A stretch of 64,000 nucleotides of DNA from Taibaiella soli (GTDB lineage Bacteria; Bacteroidota; Bacteroidia; Chitinophagales; Chitinophagaceae). Position numbers and translations under genes: made by a program. Location: assembly GCF_003236175.1 (NCBI RefSeq), contig NZ_QKTW01000015.1:185480-249479 (forward strand), written 5' to 3'. This document shows positions 34,422 to 42,141 of the stretch, in pieces; the stretch's first letter is position 1; each line of letters opens with the position of its first letter. Under the pieces are notes generated by a model. The model saw nothing but the letters and a program-made list of their open reading frames with translations. It had not been told where the DNA came from and searched no databases.

Positions 34422-34465
34422 TTCTTAAACCCCTTTCCGGAGCTTTAAGCAGTTAACAATTTGAA

Positions 34466-35002
34466 TTAGTCTTGATTTACCGGAGCAGCAATAGTACCGC
34501 CGCGGCCAAACATTTCATCGTCTTTATCCGTACGCTTCGGATCTTCCAGCGTGTATTGTTTACGCATCGGGAAGTAATCCATCTCATCCACATTCAGAAT
34601 GCGGGTGAGGTTTGGATGGCCAAGGAAATTGAACCCGAAGAAATCATAAGTTTCGCGTTCCATCCAGTTGGCTCCTTTAAACAATTGCGTCGCTGTAAAT
34701 ACGTCTGGCTTTACTTCCGGAACATATACTTTCAGGCGGAAGCGCGCATTGTCCACCAGATTATGCAAATGATAAACCACACAAAGTTCTTCGTCCTTAC
34801 GATCCGGATAATGTACTCCGGTAAGGTCTGTCAGAAAACGGAAACGCAGTTCCTCGTCATCGTACAGGAACTGCATTACTTTCAGGTTCATTTCTGCCGG
34901 CGCTTTTACAGTGAGTAAGCCAAATTGCTCATCCCACTCAGTAAGCTGTTCGCCAAACTTAGCGATCAGCCGGTCTTTGATATGTTCGTTGGTCAATGCC
35001 AT
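34466..35002 (-). CDS. nuoC: NADH-quinone oxidoreductase subunit C
   Basis: 178 residues from ATG 35002 (MALTNEHIKDRLIAKF); the longer frame to 35047 lies in a spacer. The 30-kDa subunit signature is ANWMERETYDFFGFNFLGHPNLTRIL (given here only as key region). The protein is unfused to NuoD. The 75-bp gap to nuoB carries a weak seven-base run ending just before the start. Confidence 0.95.
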   Translation of the reverse strand: MALTNEHIKDRLIAKFGEQLTEWDEQFGLLTVKAPAEMNLKVMQFLYDDEELRFRFLTDLTGVHYPDRKDEELCVVYHLHNLVDNARFRLKVYVPEVKPDVFTATQLFKGANWMERETYDFFGFNFLGHPNLTRILNVDEMDYFPMRKQYTLEDPKRTDKDDEMFGRGGTIAAPVNQD

Positions 35003-35077
35003 CTTAATTTGAAAATTGAGCAATTTGAGAATGCCTATACTAATCAATTAACCGCATTCCTCTCATTACCGCATTAA

Positions 35078-35647
35078 TTATTGAATTCCGTAGCTAGTCA
35101 TTAACTGCTTGTATTCATCACCATTTCTGCGACGCAGGCTTTCGTTTTCCACGAGTTCCTGCAAACGGAGCACACCTTCCAGAATGCCTTCCGGACGCGG
35201 AGGACAGCCTGGCACATAAACATCAACCGGAATTACCTGATCAATGCCCTGCAGTACAGAATAAGAGTCGAAAATACCACCGGTACAAGCACATGCTCCG
35301 ATCGCAATTACCCAACGGGGCTCTGCCATCTGAAGATATACCTGACGTAAGATCGGCGCCATTTTCTTGGCAATGGTTCCTGCAACAAGCAACATATCGC
35401 ACTGACGCGGGGTGAAACCCATACGTTCAGAACCGAAACGTGCCAGATCGTAGTTGGCACCCATAGTCGCCATAAACTCGATACCGCAGCAAGAGGTAGC
35501 AAACGGCAAAGGCCAGAGCGAATTCGCACGAGCCAATGTGATTGCCTTTTCAAACTTGGTAGCCATAAAACCTTCACCCATTACGGATTCAGGCAAGTCT
35601 ACCAGCTTTACTTTACTATTCGTATTATATTGAACCGGACGAGGCAT
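35078..35647 (-). CDS. nuoB: NADH-quinone oxidoreductase subunit B ([4Fe-4S] N2)
   Basis: 189 residues. Ligands of the terminal cluster N2 are visible: adjacent cysteines in FATSCCGIEFMA, then the cysteine in GACACTGGIF and that in VPGCPPRPEGIL. N2 reduces quinone at the NuoB-NuoD interface. The spacer to nuoA upstream is unusually long (267 bp) and repeat-rich. Confidence 0.97.
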   Translation of the reverse strand: MPRPVQYNTNSKVKLVDLPESVMGEGFMATKFEKAITLARANSLWPLPFATSCCGIEFMATMGANYDLARFGSERMGFTPRQCDMLLVAGTIAKKMAPILRQVYLQMAEPRWVIAIGACACTGGIFDSYSVLQGIDQVIPVDVYVPGCPPRPEGILEGVLRLQELVENESLRRRNGDEYKQLMTSYGIQ

Positions 35648-35654
35648 AATTTAA

Positions 35655-35689
35655 TTTTTGATTTGTGATTGAGGATTTGTGATTGACAC
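35655..35689. repeat. Heptamer run upstream of nuoB
   Basis: TTTTTGA, TTTGTGA, TTGAGGA, TTTGTGA, TTGACAC on the plus strand; a 14-base step (TTTGTGATTGAGGA) is doubled. It ends seven bases before the nuoB ATG in the message. Confidence 0.7.
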
Positions 35690-35771
35690 TCATTCCTCAA
35701 GCTTGTGTTATTTAGATTGCTGTTTTTCTATTCACTTTTCATGTTCACGTTGCAGCGACCATCTATTATTA

Positions 35772-35792
35772 TGATTGAAGATTGATGATTGA
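35772..35792. repeat. Heptamers TGATTGA-AGATTGA-TGATTGA in the nuoA-nuoB gap
   Basis: Three seven-base units. Together with the array at 35655 they occupy part of the 267-bp gap; the rest of that gap shows no gene. Confidence 0.7.
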
Positions 35793-35914
35793 CCCATACA
35801 TCACTAAAGCCCTTCGCGTTCAACCCCAACTCCCTGATCTTCCTTTTATTTTTGAATTGAGTATTTAATATCGATGAGCACAATCGCCAATCACCAATAA
35901 AAAATCTCCAATAG

Positions 35915-36307
35915 TTAGTCTTCCCATTTCAAGGCACCTTTCTTGAGGATGTAGATAAATCCACAAAGGAAGAAACCCACAAACATCAATACGGCGAGAA
36001 AACCTTCCTGTCCCAGCTCTCTGAAATTTACCGCATATGGATAGAAGAAGATTACTTCCACATCAAACAGCACAAACAGAATCGCTACCAGGAAGTATTT
36101 TACACTCATCGGCTGACGGGCGTTACCTACAGAAGGAATACCACTTTCGAAGTTGATGAGTTTATCTTTTGTTCTCCTTTTTGGCCCGAGCAGGTGTGTT
36201 GCTCCCATCATAATTCCCACAAAGCCGACCGCAATGAGCAATTGCAATGCAATTGGCAAATAGTTAAATGGCGTGTTTTGTTCTGCCGCGAGTAAAAGAA
36301 AGTTCAT
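35915..36307 (-). CDS. nuoA: NADH-quinone oxidoreductase subunit A
   Basis: 130 residues with three transmembrane helices. Signatures: the loop after helix 1 (LLGPKRRTKDKLINFESGIPSVG in part) and VKYFLVAILFVLFDVEVIFFYPYAVNF in helix 2 (FDVE motif). First gene of the operon; a full -33/-7 promoter lies 35-65 bp upstream. Confidence 0.96.
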   Translation of the reverse strand: MNFLLLAAEQNTPFNYLPIALQLLIAVGFVGIMMGATHLLGPKRRTKDKLINFESGIPSVGNARQPMSVKYFLVAILFVLFDVEVIFFYPYAVNFRELGQEGFLAVLMFVGFFLCGFIYILKKGALKWED

Positions 36308-36341
36308 AAATATTATTGTACCCCGAAGAGTTTAGGACATA

Positions 36342-36371
36342 CAAAATTACGGGTACTTCACGAATTTGCAA
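36342..36371 (-). promoter_or_regulatory. nuoA: Promoter of the nuo operon: TTG-N19-TAATTTTG
   Basis: On the minus strand TTG (36371-36369), a 19-base spacer and TAATTTTG (36349-36342) match the Bacteroidota -33/-7 consensus. Predicted leader of ~30 bases to the nuoA ATG. The best promoter match in the window. Confidence 0.7.
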
Positions 36372-36462
36372 GGCTTACTTAGATAATTATCATTAAGGTA
36401 TATTAATTGTTTCGTAACCCTTTTTCGCCTCACAATTAATATATTTTTTAAAAACTGTTTTT

Positions 36463-36503
36463 AAATTCTAATATTTCTTCGAAAAACATAAATATTAGAA
36501 TTT
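36463..36503. terminator. AT-rich hairpin at the end of the FkbM gene
   Basis: A 14-bp perfect inverted repeat (AAATTCTAATATTT / AAATATTAGAATTT) lies 17 bp after the minus-strand stop at 36520. Low GC and no clean T-run, so terminator function is uncertain. Confidence 0.45.
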
Positions 36504-36519
36504 TATTTAAAAATATCCT

Positions 36520-37359
36520 CTATTGTTCATTTCTGATACAGAAGATATTCAGTTGCACGTCGTAGAAATCACTGCGCTTTTCGATCTGAAGAGGATGCTC
36601 GTATACATTAGCCGCTTCTTTTATATAAAAGCCAAATCCATTGTCAGAAAGCAAACCCAACATCTCTGCCAATTCATGCGCCTGGTTAAAATTACCATGA
36701 TATTCAATAAACAGGTTGCTTACGTTCCGGATGGTTTCGGCCACATCCATAATAACTTTGTACTCAACGCCCTCAATGTCAACCTTCAGAAAATCAACTG
36801 GCTGCTGCAATACTTCTTTAAGCCGCACTGCTCTGATTTCACTTGTGTTAGACGCTGCGGATTCCGAGATTTTACTAGCTTGACTTCCTTTATTTTCGAA
36901 ATAAAGCATTTCATTTTTATTCCAGATTGCTTCCTGGCGAATCGTTACATCTTTAAGATTAAAGTTGGCCACATTCTCACGAAGTAATGCACAGTTGGTC
37001 GCATCAGGCTCAAAAGCGGTAATCTGCGCATCCGGAAATAAGCGTTTCAGGTATAAAACACTGATGCCGATATTCGCACCGCAATCCACAATAACAGGTT
37101 TCGCGGGAAGCTTCTGAAGGTATACCTCTTCTACATAAATTTCTGTAAGCGCATGCAGCAGCTCCGGGCCATTGATGAAAGCCACTTTTCCGCCTTCCAT
37201 CTGATGGTAATTCTTTTGCCCCTTCGGAAGATGTTTCAGCTTTTTTATCACAAACCAGTTAAGGCCAGCCGCTTTCATCCTGCCTTGCAGTTCTTTTTTG
37301 CGCTCCGTTCTTAATGCCCTGGCGTGTAAAACCTGCTTCATTAACTTTTGAAAACCCAT
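36520..37359 (-). CDS. FkbM family methyltransferase
   Basis: 279 residues from ATG 37359; an upstream in-frame ATG at 37446 would cross the likely promoter. SAM-binding motif VIVDCGANIGISVLYLKRLFP followed by FEPD, and the second FkbM motif FLKVDIEGVEYKVI. These enzymes typically O-methylate sugars of surface glycans or secondary metabolites. It is divergent from the glycosyltransferase cluster, which supports a glycan role. Confidence 0.9.
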   Translation of the reverse strand: MGFQKLMKQVLHARALRTERKKELQGRMKAAGLNWFVIKKLKHLPKGQKNYHQMEGGKVAFINGPELLHALTEIYVEEVYLQKLPAKPVIVDCGANIGISVLYLKRLFPDAQITAFEPDATNCALLRENVANFNLKDVTIRQEAIWNKNEMLYFENKGSQASKISESAASNTSEIRAVRLKEVLQQPVDFLKVDIEGVEYKVIMDVAETIRNVSNLFIEYHGNFNQAHELAEMLGLLSDNGFGFYIKEAANVYEHPLQIEKRSDFYDVQLNIFCIRNEQ

Positions 37360-37379
37360 GTGTGCGTTTACAGTTTGCG

Positions 37380-37387
37380 CAAATCTA
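37380..37387 (-). promoter_or_regulatory. -7 box TAGATTTG for the FkbM gene
   Basis: Perfect TAnnTTTG on the minus strand, followed by CGC, about 20 bp before the chosen ATG, which supports that start. Confidence 0.5.
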
Positions 37388-37463
37388 ATGAAGCCTTTCT
37401 TATTTAGGTATTGTGATATAATTATATCCAAATGGCAGGCAAGCACTAATTAACAAGAATACT

Positions 37464-37471
37464 TAGATTTG
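37464..37471 (+). promoter_or_regulatory. -7 box TAGATTTG for the glycosyltransferase cluster
   Basis: The same octamer as for the divergent FkbM gene, 18 bp before the GT2 ATG. The matching pair suggests coordinated expression. Confidence 0.5.
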
Positions 37472-37489
37472 TTCGCAGAATATTGATCA

Positions 37490-38455
37490 ATGCCACTTAT
37501 ATCTATTTGTGTTCCTGCCTACAAAAGACCTCATTATCTGAAACGCCTGCTGGACAGTATTACGATCCAAACGTTTAAAAATTTTGAGATTATCCTTACA
37601 GATGACAGCGATACAGATATTGTAATCGAAACCATAAAACCATACAATAATCTTCCGATAAAATATTTCCGGAACACACCAGCGCTGGGAACACCTGAGA
37701 ACTGGAATGCAGCAATTTCCCGGGCAGAAAGCGAATGGATCAAAATCATGCACGATGATGACTGGTTTAGCGGTCCTGATAGTTTGCAAGAATTCGCTGA
37801 CGCCATTCAGCAGCATCCCGGGAGCTCCTTTTTCTTTTCCGCCTACACCAATATTTTCGAAGACCAAAACAACCGACTCGAACAGATACGGTTAAAACCA
37901 GCAGACGAAAAAAGCCTGAAGGACAATCTATTATATCTTTTCCGAATGAATTATATTGGCAACCCCAGCTGTACACTTTACCGGAAAAATGAACTGCGTT
38001 ACGATAAAACATTTGCCTGGGTTGTAGACTTTGAATTTTACATCCGATACCTGACAGCCACGGGAAATAAGTTTACTTATATTGATAAATCGTTAGTCAA
38101 TGTGGGCATGAACGCCTCGCAGGTGACCAAATCTACTTTTCGCGTAAGCAAAGTGGAAGTGCCTGAAAACCATACGATGCTAACCAATTTTGGCTTTAAA
38201 AGCCTGAAAAACATCTATGTGTATGATTATTTCTGGCGAATGTACCGGAATCTGAAAATCCGGGATATGGCACAAATTGCAGAAAATGGGTACAACGGTC
38301 CGGTGCCGCCTGCACTGGAAAGCATGATTGCCTGGCAGAAAAAATTTCCGCTGTCATTACTTCGCTTTGGCCCTTTTTCCAAATCGCTGATGTTTCTGCA
38401 TTACCTTACTCATTCATCTGCAATCACCGAACTACCGCGGCAAGAGCATCGATGA
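37490..38455 (+). CDS. Family 2 glycosyltransferase
   Basis: 321 residues, GT-A fold. The start ISICVPAYKRPHYLKRLLDSI is standard for GT2; the nucleotide-sugar and metal site is HDDDWFSGP. The acceptor side (YIGNPSCTLYRKNEL, WVVDFEFYIRYL) is like other polysaccharide-building GT2 enzymes. No membrane segment. First gene of a four-gene rightward set: GT2, short epimerase, GT4, flippase. Confidence 0.93.
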   Translation: MPLISICVPAYKRPHYLKRLLDSITIQTFKNFEIILTDDSDTDIVIETIKPYNNLPIKYFRNTPALGTPENWNAAISRAESEWIKIMHDDDWFSGPDSLQEFADAIQQHPGSSFFFSAYTNIFEDQNNRLEQIRLKPADEKSLKDNLLYLFRMNYIGNPSCTLYRKNELRYDKTFAWVVDFEFYIRYLTATGNKFTYIDKSLVNVGMNASQVTKSTFRVSKVEVPENHTMLTNFGFKSLKNIYVYDYFWRMYRNLKIRDMAQIAENGYNGPVPPALESMIAWQKKFPLSLLRFGPFSKSLMFLHYLTHSSAITELPRQEHR

Positions 38456-38489
38456 AACTTCTGATTCTCAGATTTTGCGTATTTTGCCC

Positions 38490-39197
38490 GTGAAAACTCT
38501 TCTAATGGTAGTTGGCAATGGGATGATCGCCCGGAAGTTCCGGAATTACGAGCATCAGGATCATTTCATAATTTTTGCATCAGGCGTTTCCAATTCTAAA
38601 AATACAGATCAAAACCAGTATCTGCGCGAGCGGGAACTATTGGCTGCTACCATTCAGCAAAATCCACAGAAAAGACTTTTATACTTCAGCACCTGCAGTG
38701 TTTACGATCCGGCGGAGGAACATTCACTGTATGTAAAACATAAAAAGGAAATGGAAGCATTGATTATGGCTTCGCAAATTCCTTATCTGATTTTAAGAAC
38801 CTCCAATGTGGTAGGTAATGGTGGAAATCCGAATACCATATTTAACTATTTCATACACAATATAAATAACGATATTCATTTCGATCTTTGGGCAAATGCC
38901 GGTCGTAATTTTATTGATGCCGACGATCTATTCGCAATTACTGACTATGTGCTGCAAGAAGGGCTTTTTCAGAATCAGATTCTGAACGTTGCCAATCCGT
39001 TGAGTATTTCGGTAAAATCAATTGTGCATGAAATGGAAGATTTTCTGGACCACAAAGCGAATTATACATTGGTAGAAAAAGGAAGCAGCCCTATAATTGA
39101 TCTCTCGGCAATGATGCCAATCGCGGAAGCACTTCAGATTAATTTTGGCGCAGCTTATTTGAGTAGCCTTATAAAAAAATATTACCGGAACGCATGA
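38490..39197 (+). CDS. Short NAD-dependent epimerase/dehydratase-like protein
   Basis: About 235 residues. No ATG at the 5' end except at 38505; a GTG at 38490 gives VKTLLMVVGNGMIARKF, and this start is uncertain. The Rossmann motif is shifted to GNGMIA, followed by LLYFSTCSVYDP (catalytic Ser/Thr region) and YVKHKKEME with the YxxxK pair, then LRTSNVVGNGGNP. So it is an extended SDR, shorter than the usual ~300-330 residues. Its stop overlaps the next gene by 4 bp (ATGA), implying coupled translation. Probably modifies a nucleotide sugar for the cluster. Confidence 0.8.
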   Translation: MKTLLMVVGNGMIARKFRNYEHQDHFIIFASGVSNSKNTDQNQYLRERELLAATIQQNPQKRLLYFSTCSVYDPAEEHSLYVKHKKEMEALIMASQIPYLILRTSNVVGNGGNPNTIFNYFIHNINNDIHFDLWANAGRNFIDADDLFAITDYVLQEGLFQNQILNVANPLSISVKSIVHEMEDFLDHKANYTLVEKGSSPIIDLSAMMPIAEALQINFGAAYLSSLIKKYYRNA

Positions 39198-40387
39198 CCC
39201 ACCAAACTGCTGTTGTAAAACGAAATATAGAACTGCTGCTGATGTTCCCGCTTGTTTTGCTGGGAAAATTGGCGGGCAAGCTGTTCAAACTTAATACGCA
39301 GCACGATCTTTTTCTTTTTTATCGCTGCGCAGAAATCGGCGGCGCAACGAAGGTCAATGCAGATATTGCGGAATGTATGAAAGACCGCAAACCACTGGTC
39401 ATTTTCACTAAAAAAGGTAAGGACGATAAATTCAGGGACCGGTTTACTATTGAAGGTGTTCGGGTGCTGGATCTGCATAAATACCTGGACAACAAATATC
39501 TGTACTTTTTAAATTTCTTTTTCCGTGGTGTTTTTGCTGCATGGATTAACGCAGCAGAAAACCCGGTTGTCTTTGGCGGAGAGTGCATCTATTTCTACAA
39601 AATATTACCACATCTGCGGAAAAAAGTAAGAACGGTAGAGCTCTGCCACGTCAATCGCTGGTATGAATACAGTCGGGCCTTTATTAAATACATGGATGTT
39701 CGAATCGCCAGCACACCACAGGTAAAACGCGATCTGGAGGCTATTTATCAACGAGACCATATTGCACAACATTACTTTGACCGCCTGAAATTTGTAGACA
39801 ACAAGATTGATGTCCCGTCTGCGCCAACAATCAATGATCATCCAGTGCTGGAAGTCGTTTTTATTGGCCGCGGCCATCCGCAAAAAAGAGTGCACCTAAT
39901 TGCTGCGACTGCCCAACAACTACACGCACAACAAAAACCAGTTCATTTTTCATTTGTGGGCGATGTAGAAAATCTGATTCCTGCCGAAGTGCAGGAATAC
40001 GCTGTTTTATATGGCAATGTAAGAGATCCCAAAAAAATGGAAGAGATCTATGCGCAATCTGATGTATTAATTCTTACTTCTGCGTTTGAGGGGCTTCCGA
40101 TTGTAGTAATGGAATCTATGGCCAGAGGAAAAGTCGTATTATCTACGGCCGTGGATGGCATTCCTGATTACGTGCACCATTTGGGCAATGGGTTACTGAT
40201 TTATGCAAAAGAAGAAGAAAAAATTGTAGCTGAAGCGGTAGAATTGCTGGATTTTTTAGTCGCCAATCCAGAAAAAAGAAAAGCAATGGGATTGCGAGCT
40301 TATGAATTTGCGAAGGACCATTTTAGCAGCGAAACGTTTTCCAATGCCTACCGCGACTTTTTAACGAACCCGGGAAAACCAATATAG
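39194..40387 (+). CDS. Family 4 (GT-B) glycosyltransferase
   Basis: 397 residues. The C-terminal nucleotide-sugar domain has VVFIGRGHPQKRVHLI, GNVRDPKKMEEIYAQSDVLI and the E-x7-E motif FEGLPIVVMESMARGK. The N-terminus carries a hydrophobic stretch (LMFPLVLLGKLAGKLF) that may associate with the membrane. Overlaps the epimerase gene by 4 bp and is followed 29 bp later by the flippase. Confidence 0.92.
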   Translation: MTHQTAVVKRNIELLLMFPLVLLGKLAGKLFKLNTQHDLFLFYRCAEIGGATKVNADIAECMKDRKPLVIFTKKGKDDKFRDRFTIEGVRVLDLHKYLDNKYLYFLNFFFRGVFAAWINAAENPVVFGGECIYFYKILPHLRKKVRTVELCHVNRWYEYSRAFIKYMDVRIASTPQVKRDLEAIYQRDHIAQHYFDRLKFVDNKIDVPSAPTINDHPVLEVVFIGRGHPQKRVHLIAATAQQLHAQQKPVHFSFVGDVENLIPAEVQEYAVLYGNVRDPKKMEEIYAQSDVLILTSAFEGLPIVVMESMARGKVVLSTAVDGIPDYVHHLGNGLLIYAKEEEKIVAEAVELLDFLVANPEKRKAMGLRAYEFAKDHFSSETFSNAYRDFLTNPGKPI

Positions 40388-40416
40388 GACCGGAATAAAA
40401 TGAAATAATCAGGTTT

Positions 40417-41919
40417 ATGGGAATTGTTTTCCGTCAATCAATAAAAACTACAATCGTCACATTTGTTGGTGCGCTGCTTGGTGCACTGACCATTTTCTTC
40501 AGTACCTATATCTTCAAGGATGATCTTCAGAAGCTGGGGTTCACCCGCACATTCATCAATATCGCGGCGATTGTCCAGTTTGTTATTCTTGGGGGCGTTG
40601 GCCCATTGATTCAGACCTACACACAACGGTATCCGGAGAAAGGTGATCTCCGCAGAAAAACGTTGATTACTGTTTGCTCAATGGTTCCATTACTTGCGCT
40701 TTTTCTTTTTTATATCCCTTATCATTTCCTGAAAACAGAGATCACGCATTTTTACCAGCAAGAAGACCAACCTTATATTACACGCTACTACTACCTGATG
40801 GTGCCCCTGGTACTGGCCTGGGCATTTATGACGCTTTACGAGTCTTATCTCGTTGCAATGCACAAAGTAGCTGCGGCAAGTCTGATGCGCGAAGTCATAT
40901 TGCGGCTGTTAAACCTGATCGTACTCTTTTTGTTTTATCTCAAGCTGTTCTCTTTCGACACATTTGTGTTGCTGAGCATCGGTATTTATTTTATTCCGTC
41001 ACTGATACTATTAGTTGTTTCTGTACGGACAAAAGGTTTTGGTTATTCGTTTCAATTTAACTCGTTCACGAAGGCCGACTATAAAGAACTGGCACATTTT
41101 GCCTGGTATCATCTTTTGATGGGCGTGCCATTTTTTGTGATGGGTTTTTCCGATTCCCTGATGCTGGCTATGCTTGATAAAAGCGGGATGGCATCGGTAC
41201 CTATTTATACAAACGCGGTTTTTATTACGACGATTATGACCATCCCGTACCGCGCTATGTCGGTCGCTGCATTTCCTACGCTCAACCAGGCATATATAGA
41301 AAATGACAGCGCTAAAGTGAATGATCTTTTTCACCGTTCTGGTATCAATATTTTAATTGTGGCCGTTGCGATGTTCTTAATCATTGGCGGAAATCTGCCA
41401 AATGCCGTAGCCATTTTACCTGCAGGAAAAGGTTACGAAGCAATAACTCCGTTGGTTTTAATACTAATGATCGGCAGGCTTATAGATATGGGCACCGGGT
41501 TGAATAATGAACTGATCAGCATCTCGAAGCTTTACAAGTTTAACTTCCGGATTTCGGTGCTATTGGTGGTACTTATGCTTTCGCTCAACTGGCTTTGGAT
41601 TCCGAAATACAGCTTTTATGGAGCAGCCTGGGCATCCACGATTGCACTGGCGATTTTCAATATTGCAAAAGTGATTTTCCTTTGGGTAAAAATGAAACTG
41701 CATCCGTTTACCAACAGAAGCTGGCTGGTACTTCTGGCTGGCGCTGTTACGGCGATCGCTGCATTTGGAATACCTCATTTCCGGAATATATGGGCTGATA
41801 TTTTTGTGCGGACCACCGTCGTGATCATTATCTATACGGCGCTGCTTATCTATTTCAAACCATCTCCGGATCTTTCTAATTACCTTGGTTCCATCCGAAA
41901 AAACAAACGCCTATTCTAA
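40417..41919 (+). CDS. Polysaccharide flippase (MATE/MOP superfamily, Wzx-like)
   Basis: 500 residues with 12-14 predicted transmembrane helices. The N-terminal helix-loop pattern (TIVTFVGALLGALTIFF, LGFTRTFINIAAIVQFVILGG) and the second half (AWYHLLMGVPFFVMGFSDSLML) are typical of oligosaccharide flippases. It should export lipid-linked glycan made by the upstream transferases. Last gene of the cluster; no clear terminator hairpin in the 222-bp gap that follows. Confidence 0.92.
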   Translation: MGIVFRQSIKTTIVTFVGALLGALTIFFSTYIFKDDLQKLGFTRTFINIAAIVQFVILGGVGPLIQTYTQRYPEKGDLRRKTLITVCSMVPLLALFLFYIPYHFLKTEITHFYQQEDQPYITRYYYLMVPLVLAWAFMTLYESYLVAMHKVAAASLMREVILRLLNLIVLFLFYLKLFSFDTFVLLSIGIYFIPSLILLVVSVRTKGFGYSFQFNSFTKADYKELAHFAWYHLLMGVPFFVMGFSDSLMLAMLDKSGMASVPIYTNAVFITTIMTIPYRAMSVAAFPTLNQAYIENDSAKVNDLFHRSGINILIVAVAMFLIIGGNLPNAVAILPAGKGYEAITPLVLILMIGRLIDMGTGLNNELISISKLYKFNFRISVLLVVLMLSLNWLWIPKYSFYGAAWASTIALAIFNIAKVIFLWVKMKLHPFTNRSWLVLLAGAVTAIAAFGIPHFRNIWADIFVRTTVVIIIYTALLIYFKPSPDLSNYLGSIRKNKRLF

Positions 41920-42108
41920 TCCATTTGTAAAAAAATTTAGAATTAATAGAGACCGTTATTTATTACCCAAACTTATTATTTTCTTTAGGTGTCATTTCTG
42001 AAAGGAAGGAATGATACTTCTTATGTCCGGCCAACACACACGCACTTCTAATCGTCTATATATTTTGTCGGTTTGTCTACTAAAATCACACTATAGTAAA
42101 TAATCTAA

Positions 42109-42116
42109 TATTTTTG
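42109..42116 (+). promoter_or_regulatory. -7 box TATTTTTG for the SprB-repeat protein gene
   Basis: Perfect TAnnTTTG 25 bp before the ATG at 42142, in an AT-rich region. No -33 TTG at the right distance. Confidence 0.45.
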
Positions 42117-42141
42117 TTAAATTTCAGGACCATTCCTTTTT

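Noticed and set aside
33327..34448. 373-codon open frame on the plus strand opposite nuoD
   Set aside because: It is fully antisense to the well-supported nuoD, has no domain-like pattern, and its composition follows the reverse complement of nuoD codons.
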